This document shows positions 10,494 to 20,276 of a stretch of 64,000 bases of DNA, piece by piece. The notes under the pieces are model-generated. The model searched no databases and was not told the DNA's origin. It was given only the letters and a program-made list of their open reading frames with translations. This DNA comes from Candidatus Methylomirabilota bacterium (GTDB lineage: Bacteria > Methylomirabilota > Methylomirabilia > Rokubacteriales > CSP1-6). Within the stretch, counting starts at the first letter, position 1; each line of letters opens with the position of its first letter. Made by a program: the position numbers and the translations under genes. The stretch covers positions 1-64,000 of the forward strand of contig DASTFB010000074.1 in assembly GCA_035709005.1 (NCBI GenBank). Reading direction: 5' to 3'.

Positions 10494-11789
10494 TCAGGCG
10501 GAGGCCGACGGCTGCGGTTTCCTCACCAGGCGGCGGGCCTTGAGCTCGTGGCGCGGCAGCGTACGGGGCGCGACGGCGCACACGTCCAGGCGCAACCCGA
10601 TCTCGGCGCGGAACGCCTCCTGGACGGCGCGGGTCAGCGTGGCGTCCGCGGCCTCGATGACCACCCGCACCTCGTCGAGCTCGCCGGCACGGAACACCTC
10701 GATCTGGAACTCCTCCACGTCCCGGAACCGGCGCACGATGGCCTCGATGGCCGAGGGAAACACGTTCACGCCGCGGACGATCAGCATGTCGTCCAGTCGC
10801 CCCAGAATGCCGCTTTCCAGCCGGAGGAACGTGCGACCGCAGCCGCAGGAGCTCTCGGCGAGACGGACGCGATCTCCCGATCGATAACGGATCGCCGGGG
10901 AGCCGAGCCGGCCCAGATTGGTCAGGATCAGCTCGCCCTCTCGAGCCGGCCGCCCCGTCTCCGGGTCGATCACCTCGGCGATGAACTCGGTCTCGTTGAC
11001 GTGCAGGCCGGCCTGGGCGGCGCACTCGTATCCGTAGGCCCCCATCTCAGTCATCCCGGCGTGATCGAAGGCCCGGGCCCCCCAGCCTTGCTCGATCCGG
11101 ACCCGCACCGGAGGAATACTCGCGCCGGGCTCGCCGGCGTGGACGGTGGTGCGCACGGCCAGCTTGCGCGCGTCCAGGCCGCGCTCGCGCGCCACCTCGA
11201 GCAGGTGCAGCGCATAGGACGGGGTGCAGACCAGCGCGGTGACGCCGAGCCGGTCCATCGACGAGAGCCTGGCCGCCGAGTCCTGGCCACCCCCGGGGAC
11301 GGCCAGCGCGCCGATGGCGCGCGCACCCTCGAATCCGGCCCAGAAGCCGATGAACAGACCGAACGAGAAGGGGAAGAAGACCCGGTCGGTGGCCGTGAGC
11401 CCGGCGCCCCGCAGGACGAAGCCCCAGCACCGGATCCACCAGTCCCAGGACTCCTGGGTGTCGAGCCAGCGGATGGGCGAGCCGGAGGTGCCCGACGTCT
11501 GGTGGACGCGGACATAGCGCTCGGGCGGACAGGTCAGATTGGTCCCGAACGGCGGGTGCGCCGCTTGATCCTCGATCAGCTCGGCCTTGGTCGTCAGGGG
11601 CAGGCGGGCGAAGTCGTCCCACGATCGCAGGTCGTCGGCGGCGGCCAGGCCGGCATCGGCCCACTTGCGCTTGACGAACCGGTTGTCGCTCTCCGCCCCC
11701 AGCAGCGTGGCAACCATGGCGCGCAGCTTCCGCCACTGCAGCTCCCGGAGCCGGTCGCGAGCCAGCGTCTCCAGGCCGGCATCGAACAT
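10494..11789 (-). CDS. Phenylacetate-CoA ligase-like AMP-forming enzyme (PaaK family)
   Basis: 431 residues, the usual PaaK length. The adenylate-forming P-loop is VHQTSGTSGSP, the A5-like motif is in DHAGMTEMG, and the C-terminus has IVRGVNVFPSAIEAIV, typical of PaaK proteins. It activates an aryl or arylacetic acid to its CoA thioester with ATP. It starts one base after the stop of the benzoate-CoA-ligase-like gene, so the two form an operon. The substrate is unknown; candidates are a (hydroxy)benzoate or phenylacetate feeding the hcr/box genes to the right. Confidence 0.87.
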   Translation of the reverse strand: MFDAGLETLARDRLRELQWRKLRAMVATLLGAESDNRFVKRKWADAGLAAADDLRSWDDFARLPLTTKAELIEDQAAHPPFGTNLTCPPERYVRVHQTSGTSGSPIRWLDTQESWDWWIRCWGFVLRGAGLTATDRVFFPFSFGLFIGFWAGFEGARAIGALAVPGGGQDSAARLSSMDRLGVTALVCTPSYALHLLEVARERGLDARKLAVRTTVHAGEPGASIPPVRVRIEQGWGARAFDHAGMTEMGAYGYECAAQAGLHVNETEFIAEVIDPETGRPAREGELILTNLGRLGSPAIRYRSGDRVRLAESSCGCGRTFLRLESGILGRLDDMLIVRGVNVFPSAIEAIVRRFRDVEEFQIEVFRAGELDEVRVVIEAADATLTRAVQEAFRAEIGLRLDVCAVAPRTLPRHELKARRLVRKPQPSASA

Positions 11790-11790
11790 C

Positions 11791-13341
11791 TCAGCTCCGC
11801 AGCTTGAAGCGCTGGATCTTGCCCGTCGCCGTCTTGGGCAGCTCGCTCACGAACTCGATCCAGCGGGGATACTTGTAGGCCGCGATCTTGTCCTTCACGA
11901 AGGACTTGATCTCCTCGGCCAGCGCCGCCGACGCCTGGGCCGGCTCCTTGAGCACGACGAAGGCCTGGGGCTTGACGAGTCGGTCGCTGTCTTCCCTGCC
12001 GACCACGGCGGCCTCCAGGACGGCGGCGTGCTTGATGAGGGTCGCCTCGACCTCGACCGGCGAGACCCAGATGCCCCCCACTTTGAGCATGTCGTCGGCG
12101 CGCCCGGCGTACCAGAAGTAGCCGTCACGGTCCTGAGAGTATTTGTCGCCGGTCTGGATCCAGGACCCGAAGAGCGTCTCCTTGGTCTTGTCGTGCTTGT
12201 TCCAGTAGTACGCCATGGTGGAGTCGCCCTTGACCCGAAGGTTGCCGATCTCCCCCGGCGGCACCGGCCGGCTCTCGTCGTCGACGATGATGGCCTCATA
12301 GCCGGGCACCACCTGGCCCGACGAGCCCGGCCGCGCCGCGCCCGGCCGGTTCGACAGGAAGATGTGCAGGATCTCGGTGGTGCCGATCCCGTCGATGATC
12401 TCGACGCCGAACCGCTCCCGCCAGCGATGGTAGATCTCCTCGGGCAGCGCCTCACCCGCCGACACGCAGAGGCGGAGGGACGAGAGGTCGAACCGTTTGT
12501 CGGCCTCCTTGGTGGCCAGCATCGCGGCGTAGAGAGTCGGCACGCCGAAGAAGATCGTCGGACGGTGGCGAGTCAGGATGTCGAAGACGGCTTCCGGAGT
12601 CGGCCGGTGGGGAAAGAGCACGCTCTGGGCGCCGACACCCATGGGAAAGTAACCGGCGTTGCCCAGGCCGTAGGCGAAGAAGAGCTTGGCGGCCGAGAAT
12701 ACCCGGTCCGTGGGGCGGATGCCCAGGACCTGTCGGGCGTACGTGTCCAGGCAGACCCACATGTCGTGATGCAGGTGCACGGTACCCTTGGGAAACCCGG
12801 TCGACCCCGAGGAGTAGAGCCAGAACGCGCTCTCGTCGCGGGACGTCACCGCGGCGTCGAGATCGGACGCGGCCCGGGCCACCTCCTCTTCGTAACTCAG
12901 GTACGGGCCGGGAGGGCCTCCGGCGACCAGCACGTGCTTGACGTGACGGGCGCGCCCCAGCACGGGGCCGAGCTCGGCCATGAGCGGCGCCGAGACGACC
13001 ACGGCCTTGGCGCGACTATCCTCGAGGAGGTACAGGTAGTCGGGCCCCCGTAGGAGCGTGTTCACGGGGATCGGAATCGCACCGATCTTGATCGCGCCCC
13101 AGAACGCGCCGAGAAATTCCGGCGCGTCGAGGCACAGCACGAGAACCCGCTCTTCCCTCGCCACGCCCCGGGCCTTGAGGACGTTCCCGGTGCGGTTGGT
13201 CACGTCGAGGACGTCCGCGTACGTCAGCACGCGGTCCTCGCAGATGAAGGCGACCTGGCCGCCCCGTCCCTCGCTCACGTTGCGGTCTACGAAATACGTC
13301 GCGACGTTGAAGTGCTCGGGAAGCCGCTCGGATGCGTTCAT
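11791..13341 (-). CDS. bclA: Benzoate-CoA ligase family protein
   Basis: 516 residues. The ligase P-loop is LYSSGSTGFPKG, followed by DGIGTTEILHIFLSN, and the C-terminal hinge and catalytic lysine region ends ELPKTATGKIQRFKLRS. The order and wording (FNVATYFVDRN at the start, GVGAQSVLFPHRPTPEAVF in the middle) are those of benzoate- and 4-hydroxybenzoate-CoA ligases. It forms benzoyl-CoA or 4-hydroxybenzoyl-CoA, the entry step to HcrABC and BoxBC. Ribosome site AAGGAG lies just before the ATG. Whether it prefers benzoate or a hydroxylated benzoate cannot be read from sequence. Confidence 0.88.
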   Translation of the reverse strand: MNASERLPEHFNVATYFVDRNVSEGRGGQVAFICEDRVLTYADVLDVTNRTGNVLKARGVAREERVLVLCLDAPEFLGAFWGAIKIGAIPIPVNTLLRGPDYLYLLEDSRAKAVVVSAPLMAELGPVLGRARHVKHVLVAGGPPGPYLSYEEEVARAASDLDAAVTSRDESAFWLYSSGSTGFPKGTVHLHHDMWVCLDTYARQVLGIRPTDRVFSAAKLFFAYGLGNAGYFPMGVGAQSVLFPHRPTPEAVFDILTRHRPTIFFGVPTLYAAMLATKEADKRFDLSSLRLCVSAGEALPEEIYHRWRERFGVEIIDGIGTTEILHIFLSNRPGAARPGSSGQVVPGYEAIIVDDESRPVPPGEIGNLRVKGDSTMAYYWNKHDKTKETLFGSWIQTGDKYSQDRDGYFWYAGRADDMLKVGGIWVSPVEVEATLIKHAAVLEAAVVGREDSDRLVKPQAFVVLKEPAQASAALAEEIKSFVKDKIAAYKYPRWIEFVSELPKTATGKIQRFKLRS

Positions 13342-13415
13342 CCGGACTCCTTGTCAACTTTACCAGCGCTGCATGGCATCCCGGTTGCTCGACTCCTCAG
13401 GCAGGAGGAACGCGT

Positions 13416-13814
13416 ATGAAAACCCTCGTCATTTCAGCGATCTCCACGCTCCTCGGCCTGGGTCTGGTGGCCGGCGCGGAGGCGCAGGCCACAGGTCAGC
13501 CCGGCTCGGGCACGGCGCTCGAACGTCCGGCGCCCCCGCCGGGCGACCGGCCCTCGACAGCGCCAGGCGCGTCGACCGATCGGCCCGACGTCAACGTCGA
13601 TGCCAGGACGGGATCCGGGAACGGGGCCCGTTCCGAAGACGGCGGCGCCGCGCTGCCGCGGCAAACCTCGCGCGAGACGCCGGGGCTCTTCGGCCTCAGC
13701 CCCACTACGGCGGCCCTGCTGGCCGCCGCGCTGTTCATCATCGTCGTGCTGGCCGTCGTGTCCATGACCCGCGGCCGGTCCGATACGCGAGTCGACCTGG
13801 ACCGTAGACTCTAA
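13416..13814 (+). CDS. Secreted or membrane-anchored protein with C-terminal TM helix
   Basis: 132 residues. A signal peptide (MKTLVISAISTLLGLGLVAG, cleavage near AEAQA) is followed by a Pro/Gly/Ser-rich, probably disordered stretch (about 25-90). One hydrophobic helix (TTAALLAAALFIIVVLAVVS) and a short charged tail close the protein. Ribosome site GGAGGA precedes the ATG. It is a single gene between divergent bclA and convergent RidA. I recognise no family. Confidence 0.65.
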   Translation: MKTLVISAISTLLGLGLVAGAEAQATGQPGSGTALERPAPPPGDRPSTAPGASTDRPDVNVDARTGSGNGARSEDGGAALPRQTSRETPGLFGLSPTTAALLAAALFIIVVLAVVSMTRGRSDTRVDLDRRL

Positions 13815-13844
13815 CCCGGCCGAGGCGATGGCCGGCGCCCTCGC

Positions 13845-14309
13845 TCAGCGGCGAGCCCGGCGCCGTTTGGACGTGGCCTTGATTTTGCGGCCACGGGCGG
13901 CGGTCCGGGCCGGCCGCACGGCCATCGCCTCGATCTCCACCAGCAGTTCCGGACGCACCAATCGGCTGATGATCAGTAGCGTGTTGGGCGGGTACGTCTT
14001 GTCCGGGAAGTATTCCGGAAAGACCTCGGCCCGGGCCTTCATGAAATCGGCGATGTCCTCGGCGCGAGTCAGGAACGTCTGCAGGCGAACGATGTCGCGC
14101 ATCGTGGCGCCGGCCGCTTCGACCACGGCCCGGACATTCTCCAGCGCCTGCTTGGTTTGCGCGATGACATCTCCGGCCGCCGCCTGGCCGCCCGGGGGGA
14201 GGCCGACCTGACCGGCCACCAACACGAGCTCACCGGATGGCACCACCATCCCGTGGGAGTACATCCCGAGCGGCGCTCCAAGGCTCTTCGGCACGATGGG
14301 TTTGGGCAT
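13845..14309 (-). CDS. RidA/YjgF family protein with basic tail
   Basis: 154 residues. The core (YSHGMVVPSGELVLVAGQVG, then ENVRAVVEAAGATMRDIVRL, TYPPNTLLIISRLVRPELLV, EIEAMAV) is the RidA fold, a trimeric enamine/imine deaminase or related hydrolase. The last 25 residues (ARTAARGRKIKATSKRRRAR) form a lysine/arginine tail absent from standard RidA and may be a nucleic-acid-binding extension. Whether it is a true deaminase is uncertain because many Rid subfamilies lack the activity. Confidence 0.85.
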   Translation of the reverse strand: MPKPIVPKSLGAPLGMYSHGMVVPSGELVLVAGQVGLPPGGQAAAGDVIAQTKQALENVRAVVEAAGATMRDIVRLQTFLTRAEDIADFMKARAEVFPEYFPDKTYPPNTLLIISRLVRPELLVEIEAMAVRPARTAARGRKIKATSKRRRARR

Positions 14310-14338
14310 GGCTCAGTCTCCCCGCGCTCCGGGATCGA

Positions 14339-14818
14339 TCACGGCCGGCATTGTACTCTCGGCCTGCGCACGAAGGCGAAGCGGTAGTCTCGCCCCCACA
14401 CGCCATCGAACCCCTCCAGGCCCAGCTCCCGGCGGGCGGCGTTGCTCCAGAGACACAGGACGTCCCGACGGCCGAAGAACCCGAACCAGGGATCGTGGAG
14501 AAACACCACCGGGCGCCGCCGCTGCACATCGGGATGCTCGACGCCGAAGTACAGCGCGTCCTCGTACACGGGGCGCTCGAGGCCGAGCCCGCTCGCGGCC
14601 GCGATGGCGGTCTCCGAGGTCACGTCGGCCGTGAATTCCACCAGGACGATCTCGCGTCGGCCGATGTTCCCGAAATGCCGCGCGGGAAAGTTCTCGGACG
14701 TCACGCACGAGTGGGCATAGCCATAGTCGCCGGCGGCCACCAGCTCTTCGGTCGAGCGGCCGTCCCCGGTCGTGATCCAGTACGTCTCCGTGACCCGCGC
14801 TCCGCCATCGAGGTTCAG
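14339..14818 (-). CDS. Hypothetical protein downstream of boxB cluster
   Basis: About 160 residues (VTETYWITTGDGRSTEEL, DYGYAHSCVTSENFP, EHPDVQRRRPVVFLHDPWFG, FFGRRDVLCLWSNAARRELG). I do not recognise the family; no signal peptide or membrane helix. The start is unclear: no ATG, GTG or TTG is in frame near the beginning of the coherent sequence. The CTG at 14818 lies about 11 nt after AGGAGG and is my best guess; longer readings run through the neighbouring membrane gene. Composition and codon pattern look coding. It follows the small membrane gene at 14842 by about 20 nt. Confidence 0.5.
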   Translation of the reverse strand: MNLDGGARVTETYWITTGDGRSTEELVAAGDYGYAHSCVTSENFPARHFGNIGRREIVLVEFTADVTSETAIAAASGLGLERPVYEDALYFGVEHPDVQRRRPVVFLHDPWFGFFGRRDVLCLWSNAARRELGLEGFDGVWGRDYRFAFVRRPRVQCRP

Positions 14819-14841
14819 CCGGGACTCAGCCTCCTGACGCC

Positions 14842-15096
14842 TCAGCGGAGCCGCATGGGCGATGCTCCACCGGTCAGCGCGAGGATACCCCAGAACACCA
14901 GAGCCAGGCCGACGCAGAAGTAGAGCGCGAGAAAGAAACGGAAGGCCAGCGGATTGTCGTCGCGGTTCGGCCGATAGGGACGAAAGTAGGCGGTGCGCGC
15001 GGGCAGCACGCCGGAGACGCAGCCTCGTCGCGCGACGACGAGCAGGACCACGCCCGCCACCAGCAGAAAGAGCACGCTGAGTGCGCGTTCCCTCAG
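14842..15096 (-). CDS. Small two-helix membrane protein
   Basis: About 84 residues. Two hydrophobic segments (LSVLFLLVAGVVLLVVA and FFLALYFCVGLALVFWGILA) flank a polar loop PARTAYFRPYRPNRDDNP. The start is uncertain: a CTG at 15096 overlaps the upstream TGA, a GTG lies at 15075, and an ATG at 15186 would add 30 residues that look like a shadow of the upstream reading frame. No family recognised; it lies between the boxB region and the hypothetical gene at 14339. Confidence 0.5.
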   Translation of the reverse strand: MRERALSVLFLLVAGVVLLVVARRGCVSGVLPARTAYFRPYRPNRDDNPLAFRFFLALYFCVGLALVFWGILALTGGASPMRLR

Positions 15097-15360
15097 TTGC
15101 GCGCGTGCGCGAATCGCCGTGCAATTTTCAGAGCCGCCATGAAGGCCAGACTGATGGTCCCGTACATCAGCACTTCGAACGGCCACAGGTTATGCGACGT
15201 CGGGTCGTGGGCCGTCTCGACCACGATCCTCAAGGACCACGAAGCCCATCAAGGCCGCCGGGACCGCGGCCGCCATCCGCCAGCCCTGGCGCCACTTCCA
15301 CAGCGCTGCTCACGCCGGCAAGCCACGCAACGAAGAGGCGAGGACGATGCGCTTGCTCAT
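15093..15360 (-). pseudogene. Probable decayed small membrane-protein gene
   Basis: From the ATG at 15360 the frame gives MSKRIVLASSLRGLPA and then a TGA. The same frame continues with ALWKWRQGWRMAAAVPAALM and GFVVL. One base further on the reading shifts to RIVVETAHDPTSHNLWPFEV, LMYGTISLAFMAALKIARRF and AHARN before a TGA at 15093. Together these read as one roughly 85-residue protein with two membrane helices, broken by an in-frame stop and a one-base insertion in CTTGAGG. Sequencing or assembly error is a possible alternative. Confidence 0.4.
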
Positions 15361-15431
15361 ACGTGTACTCTGCTACGAGCCGCCAAGAGAAGTCCGCCGG
15401 TCGGCGGCCGCGTCCCAGGCGCGGCCGGGGC

Positions 15432-18547
<3,116 letters not shown>

Positions 18548-18553
18548 GACGTC

Positions 18554-19102
18554 CTATCCGAGGATGACCCAGAGCGCGGACGCTTTCCGGGTTCCGAGGT
18601 TCTCCCAGCCGTGCGGCAGCCCGCCGTCGAGCAGCGCGCTGTCGCCAGCGTCCAGGATGTGACGCTCGCCGTTGTAGTGCAAGGCGACCTTTCCGTCCAG
18701 GACGTAGAGCAGCTTCAGCTGGCCGGGCTTGATGACGACCTTGTCGGTGGCCACGCCGCGGGATTTCCCGGGCAGCGTGGAGATGACCCCGCGGATCTTG
18801 CCCTGGAAGAGGCCGGCGCCCAGGACCGTCCAGCGCTCGCTGGAGCCATCGAAGGAGACCACCGGGCAGTCCTTCCGGCGGGTGACCACCACGCTGCCCG
18901 GCGGCTGCCCGTCGAAGAGCGCGCCCACGGCGACGCCGAGCGCGTCGGCGAGCCGGCGCAGCGTGTTGAGCGAAGGCGTGAGACGGCCCGACTCGATCTG
19001 GGACACCATGCTGGGCGTCATCTCGGCATTCTCGGCCAGCTGGCGCTGCTGCAGCCCGCGGTCCCGGCGCAACGCTCGAACCCGCTCGCCCAGGGTGGTC
19101 AC
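18554..19102 (-). CDS. XRE-family regulator with C-terminal cupin
   Basis: 182 residues. The N-terminal helix-turn-helix (about 3-60: LGERVRALRRDRGLQQRQLA, MTPSMVSQIESGRLTPSL) is XRE type; the C-terminal half (about 105-180: VVIKPGQLKLLYVLDGKVAL, LDAGDSALLDGGLPHGWENL) is a cupin sensor domain. It overlaps hcrB by 4 nt and precedes boxC by 6 nt, so it is a candidate regulator of the hcr/box operon. It is not BoxR, the classic regulator, which carries a shikimate-kinase-like domain instead of a cupin. The repeat array upstream of hcrB is a possible binding site. Confidence 0.88.
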   Translation of the reverse strand: MTTLGERVRALRRDRGLQQRQLAENAEMTPSMVSQIESGRLTPSLNTLRRLADALGVAVGALFDGQPPGSVVVTRRKDCPVVSFDGSSERWTVLGAGLFQGKIRGVISTLPGKSRGVATDKVVIKPGQLKLLYVLDGKVALHYNGERHILDAGDSALLDGGLPHGWENLGTRKASALWVILG

Positions 19103-20115
19103 ACAACCTCCTCGTGGGCTGCGTGATCGCCGTCGAGCCCGGCCAGCCGGCAGAGAGCACGGCTCACGAACACGCGGGTCATTCTCTTGCGGTAGTAGTG
19201 CGCGTAGTCGGTATTGTCGAGCGGGCGGGCCGGTCCCGCCGCCAGATCCGCGGCGCGGGCGATGACGTCCGGCTCCAGCCGTTCACCCACCAGGGTGGCG
19301 CCGGCGGCCCCGGCTTCGCGGGGTGTCGACGCGACGGCCCCCAGCACGATGCGGGCGTCGCGCACGACGTCAGCCTCCAGGCGCAGGGCGACGGCCACGC
19401 CCAGGACGGGAAAATCGAACGAGCCGCGCCGGCGCAGCTTGAGATACACCGAGCGCCAGCCGTCGGCGGGCGGCAGGTGGATCTCCGCTAGCACTTCGTC
19501 GGGGCGTTTGGCCAGGTAATCGATGCCGTCGTCGCGGTAGAGCTCACTCATTCGGATCGTGCGCTCCCCACCGGCTCCGACCAGGCGCACCGACGCCCCC
19601 AGGCTCCAGAGGACGGGCGCCGTGTCCGAGGAGGACACGGCCCAGCACCGCGGGCTGCTCGGCGCCACCAGGCAGATATCCCCGTCCTTCTTCATGCAGA
19701 AGCCGATGGCCTTCCGCCAGGCGTGGCTCTGGTTGTAGTAATTGCAGCGCGTGTCGACGCAGACGTTGCCACCGATCGTTCCCGCGTTTCTCAGCTGGGG
19801 GGAGGAGACGAGGCCGGCCGCCGTGGCCAGCGCCGCGTAGTGGCGGGCGATCTCGGGGTGGCGTGAGACGGTGGTCAGCGTGGTGGTCGAGCCCAGGCGC
19901 AGCCCGGCCCGGGCGTTCCCCGCCACCCCCTGCAGCTCGCCGATCCCGCCGAGCGCGACCAGCACCCGCGGCTCGAACTGACGCCGCTTCATGTTGGGAT
20001 AGAGGTCGGTTCCGCCGGCGACGAGCATCGCCTGCGCCCCGTGCTCGGCCATCTGGCGGGCCGCATCCTCCACCCGGCGCGGCGCCAGGTACGTGAACGG
20101 CGGCAAGCGGATCAT
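19099..20115 (-). CDS. hcrB: 4-hydroxybenzoyl-CoA reductase, FAD and [4Fe-4S] subunit (HcrB-like)
   Basis: 338 residues. FAD-binding motifs VAGGTDLYPNMKRR (near 32) and RNAGTIGGNVCVDTRC (near 109) are those of molybdenum-hydroxylase medium subunits. It also has the extra loop that marks 4-hydroxybenzoyl-CoA reductase: Cys124, Cys140, Cys148 and Cys157, spacing 16, 8 and 9, as in the [4Fe-4S] ligands of the Thauera beta subunit. Ordinary xanthine-dehydrogenase-like proteins lack this loop. The cluster lets electrons be driven into dehydroxylation. It follows hcrA after a 142-nt gap with repeats and overlaps the regulator gene (ATGA). Confidence 0.92.
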   Translation of the reverse strand: MIRLPPFTYLAPRRVEDAARQMAEHGAQAMLVAGGTDLYPNMKRRQFEPRVLVALGGIGELQGVAGNARAGLRLGSTTTLTTVSRHPEIARHYAALATAAGLVSSPQLRNAGTIGGNVCVDTRCNYYNQSHAWRKAIGFCMKKDGDICLVAPSSPRCWAVSSSDTAPVLWSLGASVRLVGAGGERTIRMSELYRDDGIDYLAKRPDEVLAEIHLPPADGWRSVYLKLRRRGSFDFPVLGVAVALRLEADVVRDARIVLGAVASTPREAGAAGATLVGERLEPDVIARAADLAAGPARPLDNTDYAHYYRKRMTRVFVSRALCRLAGLDGDHAAHEEVV

Positions 20116-20192
20116 GGTAGCGGGGTCGGCGAGCTCGGCTCGCTCCGTGGGTGCGCTGCTCTGGGTACGATGCGGCTGCGTGTTCTTCCCCG

Positions 20193-20276
20193 ATTGAATG
20201 AGCTGGGGTCGCGATTCATTGAATGCGGGCCCAGATTCATTGAAATCGCGCGGCCGCTCATTGGTCTCGCTCGTCC
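20193..20276. repeat. 21-bp-period repeat array between hcrA and hcrB
   Basis: Units begin at 20193, 20214, 20235 and 20256, exactly 21 bp apart. The second and third start ATTCATTGAAT and ATTCATTGAAA; the first starts ATTGAATGAGC and the fourth, weaker, GCTCATTGGTC. ATTCA and TGAAT are mutual reverse complements with one base between, so each full unit is a small inverted repeat. A 21-bp period equals two helical turns and puts all units on one DNA face. The array is AT-richer than its surroundings, overlaps the last codons of hcrA and lies upstream of hcrB on the minus strand. Confidence 0.55.
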
